This document shows, in pieces, positions 45,396-55,282 of a DNA stretch of 64,000 bases (position 1 is its first letter; the number at the start of each line of letters is the position of its first letter). This DNA comes from Sphingobacteriales bacterium. Its GTDB lineage: Bacteria; Bacteroidota; Bacteroidia; Sphingobacteriales; Sphingobacteriaceae. The notes beneath the pieces were generated by a model. The model had not been told where the DNA came from. It worked only from the letters and a program-made list of their open reading frames with translations, and ran no database searches. The translations under genes were made by a program, and so were the position numbers. Location of the stretch: the NCBI GenBank assembly GCA_026390835.1, contig JAPLFD010000016.1, forward strand, positions 1 through 64,000. The letters run 5' to 3'.

Positions 45396-45842
45396 ATGAA
45401 AATACTACTGGTTTGTTTGGGTAATATTTGTCGTTCGCCTTTGGCGCATGGTATACTAGAACACCTGGCAAACACAGAAGGTTTGGGCTGGGAAATTGAT
45501 TCGGCCGGAACCGGTGATTGGCACATTGGCCACCCACCCGATAGCCGCTCGGTAGCTGTAGCCCGCAAAATGGGCGTAGATATTTCTGAGCAACGTGCCC
45601 GTCAATTTGAACAAGCAGACTTCAAGCGTTTCGATCATATTTTGGTGATGGACGACCAAAACCTAAAAAATGTAGTGGCTTTAGCCCAAACAGAAGAAGA
45701 GAAACAAAAGGTGCGCCTACTACTCGGCACCGATTTTGTTCCCGATCCGTATTTTGATGATGCACTCTTTGAACCCGTTTATCAACTCATAGAACAGGGC
45801 TGCAAACAATTCATAGCACAGGCAAAAAGCAATAAAAGCTGA
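45396..45842 (+). CDS. Low-molecular-weight protein-tyrosine phosphatase
   Basis: 148 residues. The P-loop CLGNICRS (Cx5R) lies at residues 7-14, and the general acid Asp is in VPDPYFDD near residue 115. Dephosphorylates phosphotyrosine; in bacteria often linked to capsule export, although no such genes lie here. Starts 3 nt after the nuclease gene. hisS follows after 20 nt with its own -7-like box. Confidence 0.93.
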   Translation: MKILLVCLGNICRSPLAHGILEHLANTEGLGWEIDSAGTGDWHIGHPPDSRSVAVARKMGVDISEQRARQFEQADFKRFDHILVMDDQNLKNVVALAQTEEEKQKVRLLLGTDFVPDPYFDDALFEPVYQLIEQGCKQFIAQAKSNKS

Positions 45843-45849
45843 TTTTTAC

Positions 45850-45857
45850 TACCTTTA
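45850..45857 (+). promoter_or_regulatory. Near-consensus -7 box of hisS
   Basis: TACCTTTA (last base differs from TAnnTTTG) that ends 5 nt before the hisS ATG at 45863. Confidence 0.35.
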
Positions 45858-45862
45858 TATCC

Positions 45863-47248
45863 ATGACCACTACCAAACCCACACTTCCTAAAGGCACCCG
45901 CGATTTTTCGCCCGAAGAAATGGTGAAACGAAATTTTATTTTCGATACCATTAAAAGCGTGTTTCGCAAGTTTGGTTACCAGGAAATTCAAACGCCTAGC
46001 ATGGAAAACCTGGAAACCTTAACCGGTAAATATGGCGATGAAGGTGATAAGTTGATTTTCAAAATCCTCAATTCCGGAGATTTCTTATCTAAGGTAAGTG
46101 CCGAAGAATTACAAACAGCCGATGCCAAAAAGCTTACCAGCAAAGTATCTGAAAAAGCATTGCGTTACGATTTAACCGTACCCTTTGCCCGCTATGTGGT
46201 GGCTCATCAAAACGATATTTCCTTACCCTTTAAGCGTTTTCAAATACAGCCCGTTTGGCGTGCCGATAGGCCGCAAAAAGGCCGCTATAGAGAATTTTAT
46301 CAATGCGATGCCGACGTGGTGGGCTCAGAAAGTTTGCTAAACGAAGCAGAATTTGTGCTTATTTACCAAGAAGCCTTAAGCCAATTGGGCTTAAAAGATT
46401 TCAGTATCCTTATAAATAACCGCAAAATATTATCGGGTATTGCCGAAATTATTGGGAAACCCGAACTCATTATTGATATGACCGTAGCCATTGATAAGCT
46501 GGATAAAATTGGCTTTGATGGTGTATGCAAAGAATTATTGGAGCGTGGCTTTACACAAAGTGATATAGAAAAATTGCAACCCATTATTGAGTTAAAGGGT
46601 AGCAACTCAGAAAAAATTAAAGCACTTAAAAAAGTGTTGGCTTCTTCGGAAATTGGGCAAAAAGGGATTGAAGAGTTAGAAACCATTTTTACCTATATCC
46701 AACAACTTCAAACACCTAAGGCTACACTACCAAATATAACCTTAGATATCACCTTGGCTCGTGGTTTAAACTATTATACCGGTGCTATTTTTGAAGTAAA
46801 AAGTAACGAGGTTGCTATGGGTAGCATTGGTGGTGGTGGCCGCTACGACGATTTAACCAGCATGTTTGGCTTAAAAAACCTAAGTGGTGTGGGCATTTCT
46901 TTTGGTGCCGACCGCATTTACGATGTATTAGAAGAGTTAAACGCCTTCCCTAAAAACACCACCGAAAGTACCAAAGTGCTCATTAGTAATTTCGACGAGG
47001 CTGCCGAGAAATTTGCGCTTCCTATTTTAAGCCAATTGCGTGCTGCAGGCATTGCAACGGAACTTTACCCACAGGCCGCCAAGCTTAAAAAACAATTGGG
47101 CTACGCCGATGCTAAACGCATTCCTTATGTATTACTTATTGGCGATGAGGAAATGACCTCGGGTTTATTAAGCTTAAAGAATATGGAAAGCGGGGAGCAA
47201 AGTACCCTTTCTATACAAGCCCTATTAGCCCAATTAGGCTCATTTTAG
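45863..47248 (+). CDS. hisS: Histidyl-tRNA synthetase
   Basis: 461 residues, normal length. Class II motifs: motif 1 in PKGTRDFSPEEM and FGYQEIQTPSMENLE, motif 2 in RFQIQPVWRADRPQKGRYREFYQCD, the histidine-A motif LDITLARGLNYYTGAIFEV, and motif 3 in GGGGRYDDLTSMFG. C-terminal anticodon-binding domain at about 370-455. Charges tRNA-His. The window also encodes a full histidine breakdown pathway. Confidence 0.96.
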   Translation: MTTTKPTLPKGTRDFSPEEMVKRNFIFDTIKSVFRKFGYQEIQTPSMENLETLTGKYGDEGDKLIFKILNSGDFLSKVSAEELQTADAKKLTSKVSEKALRYDLTVPFARYVVAHQNDISLPFKRFQIQPVWRADRPQKGRYREFYQCDADVVGSESLLNEAEFVLIYQEALSQLGLKDFSILINNRKILSGIAEIIGKPELIIDMTVAIDKLDKIGFDGVCKELLERGFTQSDIEKLQPIIELKGSNSEKIKALKKVLASSEIGQKGIEELETIFTYIQQLQTPKATLPNITLDITLARGLNYYTGAIFEVKSNEVAMGSIGGGGRYDDLTSMFGLKNLSGVGISFGADRIYDVLEELNAFPKNTTESTKVLISNFDEAAEKFALPILSQLRAAGIATELYPQAAKLKKQLGYADAKRIPYVLLIGDEEMTSGLLSLKNMESGEQSTLSIQALLAQLGSF

Positions 47249-47306
47249 GGTATCGAATACCAATTGGCTTAATTTTTGCGTTTTATCGGTATTGAAATAA
47301 TTCATC

Positions 47307-47864
47307 ATGAATAAGAAAGCACTTTTACTTAGCCTACTAATGGGTATTGGCATTTTACAAATGTTTGCCCAAGAAAATGTGGTATCAACCACCAAAGGAG
47401 AAATAACATTCTTTTCTAGTGCACCGCTCGAAGATATTGATGCTAAAAACAAGCACGTAATTTCTATGCTAAATACGCAAAGCTTGGAAATTTTGGTCCG
47501 GGTTCCCATCAATCAGTTTGAGTTTCAAAACAAACTCATGCAAGAACATTTTAATGAAAAATACTTAGAAAGCGACCGCTACCCTTATGCCACCTTTAAG
47601 GGTAAAATAAGTGCAGGCACAGATTTTTCTAAAGATGGTGTGTACGATGTTTCGGCGGTGGGTGTATTAAATCTACACGGAGTTGATCAAAAGCGGACTT
47701 TAACGGGTAAAATAACCGTAAGCAAAGGGGGAATAAAACTTGATACCCGCTTTAACCTTAGCTTGGCCGATCATAAAATTGATATCCCTAAATTGGTGTT
47801 TAATAAAATTGCCGAGCGAATTGCCGTAAACGCTACCCTAAATTACCTCCCTTTCAAAAATTAA
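47307..47864 (+). CDS. YceI family secreted protein
   Basis: 185 residues with signal peptide (LLLSLLMGIGILQMFAQ). The lipocalin-like YceI fold shows GEITFFSSAPLEDIDAKNKH, SDRYPYATFKGKIS and LNLHGVDQKRTLTGKI. Family members bind long-chain isoprenoids or fatty acids in the periplasm. Transcribed downstream of hisS (gap 58 nt) on the same strand. Confidence 0.88.
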   Translation: MNKKALLLSLLMGIGILQMFAQENVVSTTKGEITFFSSAPLEDIDAKNKHVISMLNTQSLEILVRVPINQFEFQNKLMQEHFNEKYLESDRYPYATFKGKISAGTDFSKDGVYDVSAVGVLNLHGVDQKRTLTGKITVSKGGIKLDTRFNLSLADHKIDIPKLVFNKIAERIAVNATLNYLPFKN

Positions 47865-47913
47865 TTCCTTTTATTGATTCCTTTTTTACATTTTTGGGTA
47901 CCAATTAGAAAGA

Positions 47914-49404
47914 ATGAAAACATTCGCCATAGGCAACCAAGCGCTTTCTCTTTCAATTATTAAAGAGATTATTGAAAGCAAATGCACACTAACTATTAGT
48001 CCCGAAACAGAAGAAAAAATTGAAGCTTGTCGTGCATTTTTAGATCAAAAAATGGCTAAAAGTTCCGAGCCAATTTATGGTATCAATACGGGCTTTGGAT
48101 ACCTACAAAACGTAAAAGTATCCGATGATCAATTGATAGATTTGCAACACAATCTATTGCTATCACATGCTTGCGGCACCGGCGAATTTGTGCCCCAAGA
48201 GGTGGTGAAATTAATGCTTCTGCTAAAAATTCAATCGCTGGCTTATGGGCATTCGGGAATAGCACTAAAAACCGTAGAGCTTTTGATTGCTTTTTACAAT
48301 AAGAATATAATCCCGGTTATTTATACGCAAGGTTCATTGGGTGCTTCGGGAGATTTAGCCCCGTTGGCACACTTGGCGCTGCCGCTTATTGGCGAAGGGG
48401 AGGTTTGGGAAGGCGAAAAACAAGTGCCTGCAAAAACGGCTCTAACTAAACACGGACTTAAACCACTTCAATTACAATCTAAAGAAGGTTTGGCACTCAT
48501 CAATGGCACCCAATTTATGTTGGCCTATGGTGTATATATCTTATTAAAAACACAAAAATTAGCTGTCTGGGCCGATATTGCGGGTAGTATTTCGGCTGAT
48601 GGCTTTAATTGCCGTATAGATCCGTTTAAACCCGAAAGCCACCGTATTCGCCCCCATCTTGGGCAGGTAGAAACCGCCAATCGACTTTTTAATTTATTAA
48701 AGGATAGCGAATTGCTAAACGAGCCCGGCAAACAGGTGCAAGACCCCTATTCTTTTCGCTGTATGCCTCAGGTGCACGGAGCTAGCAAAGATACCTTGCA
48801 TTATGTAAGCTCAGTAATTGAAATAGAGTTAAACTCGGTAACCGACAATCCGAACATCTTCCCCGAAAGCGGCGAAATTATTTCAGCAGGTAATTTTCAC
48901 GGGCAACCCTTGGCATTAGCGCTAGACTTTTTAAGTATTGCTTTGGCGGAATGGGGTTCTATTTCCGAAAGACGTATTTTTCAATTGATATCGGGTCAGC
49001 GTGGTTTGCCTCCATTTTTAATAGAAGAAGCTGGTGTAAATTCTGGATACATGATTCCGCAATACACCGCAGCCAGTATAGCCAGCGAAAATAAACAACT
49101 GTGTACGCCAAGTTCGGTAGATTCTATTGTATCGAGCAATGGACAGGAGGACCATGTAAGTATGGGCGCTAACGGAGCCACTAAATGTTTGCGGGTATGT
49201 AGCAATGTAGAGCGCATTTTAGCCATCGAAATCATGAATGCTTGCCAAGCGCTTTCTTTTAGACGACCGAAGAAAAGCTCTCCAGCTTTAGAAAAAATTG
49301 TAACGGCCTACCGAGCGGTGGTGCCAGTTTTAGAAAAAGATCACTTTTTAGCTCCGGATATAGAAAAATCGGTACAGTTTTTAAGATCGTACCCAATTGC
49401 ATAG
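47914..49404 (+). CDS. hutH: Histidine ammonia-lyase
   Basis: 496 residues, normal length. The Ala-Ser-Gly that forms the MIO cofactor is in QGSLGASGDLAPLAHLAL (about residue 145). Also NGTQFMLAYGV, GNFHGQPLALALDFL and the C-terminal HVSMGANGATKCLRV. Turns histidine to urocanate and ammonia, the first step of histidine breakdown; the other hut genes lie 9-16 kb further on, on the minus strand. Its stop is 2 nt from that of the convergent tsaE gene. Confidence 0.96.
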   Translation: MKTFAIGNQALSLSIIKEIIESKCTLTISPETEEKIEACRAFLDQKMAKSSEPIYGINTGFGYLQNVKVSDDQLIDLQHNLLLSHACGTGEFVPQEVVKLMLLLKIQSLAYGHSGIALKTVELLIAFYNKNIIPVIYTQGSLGASGDLAPLAHLALPLIGEGEVWEGEKQVPAKTALTKHGLKPLQLQSKEGLALINGTQFMLAYGVYILLKTQKLAVWADIAGSISADGFNCRIDPFKPESHRIRPHLGQVETANRLFNLLKDSELLNEPGKQVQDPYSFRCMPQVHGASKDTLHYVSSVIEIELNSVTDNPNIFPESGEIISAGNFHGQPLALALDFLSIALAEWGSISERRIFQLISGQRGLPPFLIEEAGVNSGYMIPQYTAASIASENKQLCTPSSVDSIVSSNGQEDHVSMGANGATKCLRVCSNVERILAIEIMNACQALSFRRPKKSSPALEKIVTAYRAVVPVLEKDHFLAPDIEKSVQFLRSYPIA

Positions 49405-49406
49405 CA

Positions 49407-49829
49407 TTATCCTATTTTCTCTAATTGTATGTGCCGCTTTTGCGGATCTACTTGGTGGCTAATGCTAATTTTAAGGTAACTACTTGGTAAAAAATCGGCT
49501 ATTTTTTCGGGCCATTCCATAAAACAATAGCTATCAGAACTCAGATATTCTTCTATACCAAAATCGAGAGCTTCGGTAGGTGTTTTTAATCGGTAACAAT
49601 CGAAATGATACACCAAACCTCCCGGGTATTCGTATTCATTTACCAAAGAGAAAGTAGGGCTACTCACCGCTGAATTTACACCCAAAGATTTGCAAATAGC
49701 CTTAATGAGTGTGGTTTTACCGGCTCCCATATCACCAAAGAACAAAAGCGTTTTATACGCACCTGCATACTGGAGTACCTCTTGTGCGGCTTCATCAAGT
49801 TTTTCTATAGAAGAAACGAGTGTAATCAT
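49407..49829 (-). CDS. tsaE: tRNA threonylcarbamoyladenosine biosynthesis ATPase TsaE
   Basis: 140 residues, normal length. Walker A is FGDMGAGKTTLIKAI; also SPTFSLVNEYEYPGGLVYHFDCYRL and FMEWPEKIADFLP. Works with TsaB and TsaD in the t6A modification of tRNAs that read ANN codons. Lies 11 nt downstream of porX on the same strand, so the two are probably cotranscribed. Confidence 0.95.
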   Translation of the reverse strand: MITLVSSIEKLDEAAQEVLQYAGAYKTLLFFGDMGAGKTTLIKAICKSLGVNSAVSSPTFSLVNEYEYPGGLVYHFDCYRLKTPTEALDFGIEEYLSSDSYCFMEWPEKIADFLPSSYLKISISHQVDPQKRHIQLEKIG

Positions 49830-49840
49830 GTCGCAAATTA

Positions 49841-51394
49841 CTATTTAGGTAAATACGTAGCAAAGGGAATGATCATTTCTTCCAAGGAAATACCCCCATG
49901 CTGGAAAGTATCGTTGTAGTGGTTTACAAAATGATTGTAGTTGTTGGGGTACACAAAAAAGTCGTCGGGCTTGGCAAAAATAAAGCTAGAGCTTAAATGT
50001 TGTAGTGGCAGTTTGGCGTCGCTAGGCTTTTTAACCAAAAAAACCTCTTTGGGGTTAAAATTGAGATTTTTGCCTTGTTTATACCTCAAATTGGTATTGG
50101 TATTTCTGTCTCCAATTACCTTTACGGGTTGTTTTATCCGAATGGTTCCGTGATCGGTAGTGAGAATAATTTTTACTTTTTTCTTAGCTAATTTTTTGAG
50201 CGTATCCAATAGTGGTGAATGCATAAACCACGAAAGTGTAAGCGAACGGTAGGCCGATTCGTCGCTAGCTAATTCTTTAATCATGGCCATATCTGTACGG
50301 GCATGCGAAAGCATATCTACAAAATTATATACCAACACATTGAGTTCATTTGATAGTAAGTTGCTGATATTATCCGTTAATTCGCGGCCCTTATCTGCTG
50401 TTAAAATTTTATGGTAACTAAATCGACATTCTTTGCGGTATACCTGTGCTATTTGTTCTCTTAAAAAATCTGCTTCATGTAAATTTTTTCCACCTTCATC
50501 CTCATCATTTTGCCAATATTGAGGAAACTTTTTTTCCATTTCTGCGGGCATTAAGCCCGAAAAAATAGCATTTCGGGCATATTGAGTGGCAGTGGGTAAA
50601 ATACTGTAATAATGATCCTCAGCTTCTAGTCGAAAATATTCGGTAATTACCGAATTAAGCACCCGCCACTGGTCGTAGCGTAAATTATCTACAAGAATAA
50701 AAAATGTGGGCTGCGCTGTGTTGAGTTCGGGGAATACTTTTTTTCTAAATAGTTGATCGGAGGTTAGTGGCCCATCGTTGGGGTTTTTAACCCAGTGCAC
50801 ATATTGTTTCTCTATAAATTTAAAAAACTGGGCATTGGCTTCTTCTTTTTGTGTAGTTAAGATTTCGTGCATGCCGGCATCTTCCAAATTATCTAAAGAA
50901 AGCTCCCAAAAAACTAGTTTTTTATATACATCAGCCCATTCATCGTGATTCAGTTTTTCGTTCAAAATCATACCCAGGTTTCTAAAATCCTGTTGATAGG
51001 CCATGGAAGTTTTTTCACTCACCAAACGTTTATTATCAATCAGCTTTTTTATGGTGAGTAAAATTTGTTTGGGGTTAACGGGTTTTATCAGGTAATCATC
51101 AATTTTAAACCCAATGGCATCCTCCATTAAATATTCTTCTTCGCTCTTGGTAATTAATACGGCAGGTGTTTCGGGACTAATGTTTTTAATCTCCGTAAGG
51201 GTTTCCAGGCCGGTTAAGCCCGGCATGTTTTCATCTAAAAAAACAAGATCGAAATGTTCTTTTTTAAATACTTCGAGCGCATCGCGGCCATTGGTTACTG
51301 TTTTTACTTTATAACCCTTGTCGTTTAAAAACAAGATATGGGGGCGCAATAAATCAATTTCGTCGTCTGCCCAAAGTATATAAGTTTCTTGCAT
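49841..51394 (-). CDS. porX: Response regulator PorX with PglZ domain (type IX secretion control)
   Basis: 517 residues. Receiver domain 1-120 with DDE at 10-12, phospho-Asp54 in VFLDENMPG and Lys104 in YLIKPVNP. The rest is an alkaline-phosphatase-like PglZ domain (FFILVDNLRYDQWRVL, YSILPTATQYARNAIFSG, ILTTDHGTIRI), with metal-binding Asp and His. PorX with kinase PorY regulates the type IX secretion system in Bacteroidota; the PglZ part hydrolyses oligonucleotide-type substrates in known cases. No porY is adjacent. tsaE follows after 11 nt. Confidence 0.95.
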   Translation of the reverse strand: MQETYILWADDEIDLLRPHILFLNDKGYKVKTVTNGRDALEVFKKEHFDLVFLDENMPGLTGLETLTEIKNISPETPAVLITKSEEEYLMEDAIGFKIDDYLIKPVNPKQILLTIKKLIDNKRLVSEKTSMAYQQDFRNLGMILNEKLNHDEWADVYKKLVFWELSLDNLEDAGMHEILTTQKEEANAQFFKFIEKQYVHWVKNPNDGPLTSDQLFRKKVFPELNTAQPTFFILVDNLRYDQWRVLNSVITEYFRLEAEDHYYSILPTATQYARNAIFSGLMPAEMEKKFPQYWQNDEDEGGKNLHEADFLREQIAQVYRKECRFSYHKILTADKGRELTDNISNLLSNELNVLVYNFVDMLSHARTDMAMIKELASDESAYRSLTLSWFMHSPLLDTLKKLAKKKVKIILTTDHGTIRIKQPVKVIGDRNTNTNLRYKQGKNLNFNPKEVFLVKKPSDAKLPLQHLSSSFIFAKPDDFFVYPNNYNHFVNHYNDTFQHGGISLEEMIIPFATYLPK

Positions 51395-51490
51395 GCCGTA
51401 CTGCTTCTAGTTAAATGCTAAGATACACCAACATTGGCTGTTTTTTGTCTCATTTAATTTAGCAATTTTTGTAGTGTATATTGCATCGCT

Positions 51491-52720
51491 TTGAATAAGA
51501 AAAAAATCATCAACGACCCGGTTTACGGATTTATCAGCATACCTACAGCGCTGATTTTCGATTTACTGCAACACCCCTATATGCAGCGCTTGCGCTACAT
51601 TAAACAATTGGGAATGACGCACCTGGTATATCCAGGGGCATTACACACCCGTTTTCATCATGCATTAGGAGCCATGCACCTCATGGGTATGGCTGTAGAA
51701 ACCTTACGATCAAAGGGTACAGATGTTACGCCCGAAGAAGAAGAGGCGGTTCAAATTGCCATTTTACTGCACGATATTGGCCATGGGCCTTTTTCGCATG
51801 CCCTAGAACATGTGTTAATTGAGGGTGTATCGCATGAACACCTTTCCTCTCTATTAATGGATAGTTTAAATATCCAGTTTAGTGGCAAGTTGGATTTAGC
51901 CATTGCCATTTTTACCAAAAGATATCACAAAGTATTCCTTTCACAATTGATTTCCGGGCAATTGGATATAGATCGGATGGATTACCTCAATCGAGATAGT
52001 TTTTTTACCGGTGTTTCTGAGGGGGTAATTAGTTCAGACCGCATCATTAAAATGCTCACCGTGCATAACGGCCAATTGGTGGTAGAAGAAAAAGGCATTT
52101 ATTCTATCGAAAAATTTCTTATTGCCCGTAGGTTGATGTATTGGCAAGTGTATTTACACAAAACGGTTATTGCGGGTGAACAATTGCTAATTAAAATTTT
52201 AGAACGAGCAAGAGAACTTGCCTTAGACGGAAAAATATTGTTTGCTACACCCAGTTTAGCACATTTTCTAAACAATATTATCAAACAAGAAGACTTTTTA
52301 GATAACCCCATACACCTAGAACGCTTTGCGCTATTAGACGATCACGACATATTTACCTCCATAAAGGTATGGGCAGAAGATAGCGACCTTATTTTATCAA
52401 CGCTATGCAAGCACCTTATTTCTAGAAATTTATATCAGGTAGAAATAAGTAACCAAGCACCCGAATTACATGTAATTACCCAAATGGTAGAAAAAGCCAA
52501 AAGTGTATATCGTGTTTCTGAAGACGATGCCACGTATTTTGTATTTACAGACACCATTAAAAACAGCGCCTATCGCCCGGGAGACGGTAGTATTCAAATT
52601 TTGATGAAAGATGGCTCTGTGGTAGATATTGCCCAAGCATCTGATAATTCTAATTTGGAAGCATTGGCAAAAACAGTTAAGAAATACATTTTTTGTTATC
52701 TTAAAGAATTGGTGAATTAG
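51491..52720 (+). CDS. HD-domain phosphohydrolase
   Basis: 409 residues. Begins NKKKIINDPVYGFISIP, the common start of this family, so the TTG at 51491 must be the start codon; there is no ATG nearby. Metal site: HTRFHHALGAMHL, LLHDIGHGPFSHALEHVL, and Asp in GQLDIDRMDYLNRDS. Related proteins cleave dNTPs or similar phosphates (SAMHD1/dGTPase group); the substrate is not known. Divergent from porX; lpxD follows after 84 nt with its own -7 box. Confidence 0.9.
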   Translation: MNKKKIINDPVYGFISIPTALIFDLLQHPYMQRLRYIKQLGMTHLVYPGALHTRFHHALGAMHLMGMAVETLRSKGTDVTPEEEEAVQIAILLHDIGHGPFSHALEHVLIEGVSHEHLSSLLMDSLNIQFSGKLDLAIAIFTKRYHKVFLSQLISGQLDIDRMDYLNRDSFFTGVSEGVISSDRIIKMLTVHNGQLVVEEKGIYSIEKFLIARRLMYWQVYLHKTVIAGEQLLIKILERARELALDGKILFATPSLAHFLNNIIKQEDFLDNPIHLERFALLDDHDIFTSIKVWAEDSDLILSTLCKHLISRNLYQVEISNQAPELHVITQMVEKAKSVYRVSEDDATYFVFTDTIKNSAYRPGDGSIQILMKDGSVVDIAQASDNSNLEALAKTVKKYIFCYLKELVN

Positions 52721-52761
52721 CCATTAATTTAATTATTGTTAGGCTAAACACTAAATAAGGT

Positions 52762-52769
52762 TAACTTTG
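52762..52769 (+). promoter_or_regulatory. -7 box of the lpxD cluster
   Basis: TAACTTTG, an exact TAnnTTTG match 35 nt before the lpxD ATG; a TTG lies at 52736-52738, 23 nt upstream. Confidence 0.5.
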
Positions 52770-52804
52770 TGAGTTAAATACCAAGTTCAACAAAAACCTA
52801 AGGC

Positions 52805-53839
52805 ATGCAATTTACTGCTCAACAAATAGGGCAATTATTAAATGGAACCATAGAGGGAGATCCCCATGTGGCAGTAAGCAGGTTGGCCAAAATTGAGGAA
52901 GCACAAGCTGGCGACTTATCTTTTTTAGCCAATCCAAAATACGAACCCTATTTATTCAGTTCTAAAGCATCTATTGTTATTGTAAATGCAGATTTAGTAT
53001 GCACCCACGAGGTGAGCGCCACCCTTATTCGGGTAGCGGATGCCTATAGTGCATTTTCGGTGTTATTAGAAATGTACAACACCGCTAAAATGGATAAGCA
53101 CGGGATAGAAGAGCCTAGTTTTATACATCCGAGCGCAAAAATTGGTAAAAACGTATATATTGGAGCCTTTGCCTACATTGGTGCCAATACCGTAATTGGC
53201 GATAACAGCAAGATATACCCGCAGGTTTATGTGGGAGACAGTGTTTCAGTAGGCTCAGATTGTGTTTTCTTTCCTGGCGTAAAATTATATTTCGAAACCA
53301 GTATTGGAAACCGAGTAATTATTCATTCGGGAACTGTAGTAGGTAGCGATGGTTTTGGATTTGCACCCCTAGCTGATGGTAGCTACAATAAGGTGAGCCA
53401 AATTGGTAATGTAATTATTGAAGATGATGTTGAAATAGGAGCCAATACCGCTATTGATAGAGCCACCATGGGTTCTACCATTATTCACAAAGGGGTAAAG
53501 CTAGATAACCTCATTCAGGTAGCACACAATGTAGAAATAGGTGCCAATACGGTTATTGCATCTCAAACCGGCATTTCGGGAAGTGCTAAAGTTGGTGATC
53601 AAAATATAATTGGTGGGCAAGTGGGTATTGTGGGGCATATAAATATTGCCAGCGGTAGTCAAATACAAGCAAAATCGGGTATCACTCGGTCGCTTACAGA
53701 AGAAGGTAAGAAATGGGCTGGGGTTCCGGCCACACCATTTATCAATAATCAACGTTCTCAAGTAGTTTATCAGCGGTTGCCCGAACTAGAGCGCCGACTG
53801 GCTGAACTAGAAAGCGAATTAAAAAATTTAAAAAAATAA
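52805..53839 (+). CDS. lpxD: UDP-3-O-acylglucosamine N-acyltransferase LpxD
   Basis: 344 residues, normal length. Uridine-binding domain 1-100, then a left-handed beta-helix of hexapeptide repeats at about 105-310 (IGKNVYIGAFAYIGANTVIGD, GVKLDNLIQVAHNVEIGANT with the catalytic His), then a C-terminal helix (LPELERRLAELESELKNL). Adds the N-linked acyl chain in lipid A synthesis. It is the first gene of lpxD-lpxC/fabZ-lpxA-ABC. Confidence 0.95.
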   Translation: MQFTAQQIGQLLNGTIEGDPHVAVSRLAKIEEAQAGDLSFLANPKYEPYLFSSKASIVIVNADLVCTHEVSATLIRVADAYSAFSVLLEMYNTAKMDKHGIEEPSFIHPSAKIGKNVYIGAFAYIGANTVIGDNSKIYPQVYVGDSVSVGSDCVFFPGVKLYFETSIGNRVIIHSGTVVGSDGFGFAPLADGSYNKVSQIGNVIIEDDVEIGANTAIDRATMGSTIIHKGVKLDNLIQVAHNVEIGANTVIASQTGISGSAKVGDQNIIGGQVGIVGHINIASGSQIQAKSGITRSLTEEGKKWAGVPATPFINNQRSQVVYQRLPELERRLAELESELKNLKK

Positions 53840-53880
53840 AAGAGTACGCTCACTGAGATACCCTGCTATACAAAAGAACT

Positions 53881-55278
53881 ATGAATATCAAACAGCGAAC
53901 CATAAAATCATCTTTTTCGCTTTCGGGCGTAGGTTTACATACCGGAGAAGCGGTAAACATCACCTTTAAATCCGCTCCAGATAACCATGGGTATACATTT
54001 TCAAGAGTAGATTTACCTGGAAATCCCATTATAGATGCAGATGTAGACAATGTAACCGACACCTCCAGAGGAACCACTATTTCTCAGAATGGAGCCAGTG
54101 TAAGCACCATTGAGCATGTATTGGCTGCATTAGTGGGCTGTGAAGTAGATAACGTATTAATGGAATTAGATGGGCCTGAAGTTCCTATTATGGACGGCAG
54201 TTCCATTGAATTTATAGATGCACTAGAAAAAGCAGGTTTTGTAGATCAAGAAACCGATAGAGAATACTACACCATACCTGCTAATATTCACTACACCGAG
54301 CCCGATCGCAAAGTAGAAATGGTAGCCATGCCACTAGACGATTACCGATTTACCTGCATGATTGATTACAATTCACCCATTTTAGGAAGTCAGCATGCAG
54401 CCATTACCACGCTTGCTGAATTCAAAAAAGAAATTGCTTCTTGCCGTACGTTCTGTTTCTTACACGAATTAGAAATGTTGTTAGAAAACAATCTGATAAA
54501 AGGTGGCGATTTAAATAATGCGATTGTGGTGGTAGATAAAGAAGTAAGCAAAGAAGAGTTAAAACACTTAGCCAAAATTTTCAATAAAGACGATATTGAT
54601 GTGGCCCGAGAAGGTATTTTAAACAACATTAAATTACGTCACCAAAACGAACCCGCCCGTCATAAATTATTGGATATGATTGGCGATTTAGCCCTAGTGG
54701 GTGTTCCTATAAAAGGGCACATTATGGCGGCCCGCCCAGGCCATGCTGCCAACGTAGCCTTTGCAAAAAAGATTAAAGCACAGTGGAAAAAAGATACCAG
54801 TAAAAAACATGTGCCTAAATATGATTTGAACGCCACTCCGGTATACGATACGGTTCAAATTATGAATATTTTGCCACATCGTCCGCCTTTTTTATTGGTA
54901 GATAAAATTTTAGAATTAACCAAAAATCATGTGGTGGGCGTTAAAAACGTAAGTATGGGAGAGCCTTTTTTTGAGGGTCACTTCCCGGGCTCACCCGTAA
55001 TGCCAGGTGTATTACAAATTGAAGCAATGGCTCAAACCGGTGGCATTTTGGTACTGCACACTGTTCCCGATCCGGAAAACTATCTCACCTATTTCTTAAA
55101 AATAGAAAATGCACGCTTCAAAGAAAAGGTGCTTCCCGGAGATACCTTGGTATTTCGTTGCGATTTAATTACACCCATTAGACGAGGAATTGCTCAAATG
55201 AAAGGCGTGGGAACTGTGGGCGACAAAATTGTGGTAGAAGCAGAATTAATGGCGCAAATAATTAGAAAAACTCACTAA
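53881..55278 (+). CDS. lpxC/fabZ: Bifunctional UDP-3-O-acyl-N-acetylglucosamine deacetylase / 3-hydroxyacyl-ACP dehydratase
   Basis: 465 residues, two enzymes in one chain. LpxC part, about 1-320: KSSFSLSGVGLHTGE, zinc His in STIEHVLAALVG, MDGSSIEFIDAL, and ARHKLLDMIGDLAL with IKGHIMAARPGHAAN. FabZ part, about 325-465: ILPHRPPFLLVDKI and catalytic GHFPGSPVMPGVLQIEAMAQ. The fusion joins the committed step of lipid A with a dehydratase competing for the same hydroxyacyl-ACP, and is a hallmark of Bacteroidota. Downstream lpxA starts 4 nt after the stop. Confidence 0.97.
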   Translation: MNIKQRTIKSSFSLSGVGLHTGEAVNITFKSAPDNHGYTFSRVDLPGNPIIDADVDNVTDTSRGTTISQNGASVSTIEHVLAALVGCEVDNVLMELDGPEVPIMDGSSIEFIDALEKAGFVDQETDREYYTIPANIHYTEPDRKVEMVAMPLDDYRFTCMIDYNSPILGSQHAAITTLAEFKKEIASCRTFCFLHELEMLLENNLIKGGDLNNAIVVVDKEVSKEELKHLAKIFNKDDIDVAREGILNNIKLRHQNEPARHKLLDMIGDLALVGVPIKGHIMAARPGHAANVAFAKKIKAQWKKDTSKKHVPKYDLNATPVYDTVQIMNILPHRPPFLLVDKILELTKNHVVGVKNVSMGEPFFEGHFPGSPVMPGVLQIEAMAQTGGILVLHTVPDPENYLTYFLKIENARFKEKVLPGDTLVFRCDLITPIRRGIAQMKGVGTVGDKIVVEAELMAQIIRKTH

Positions 55279-55282
55279 ATCT

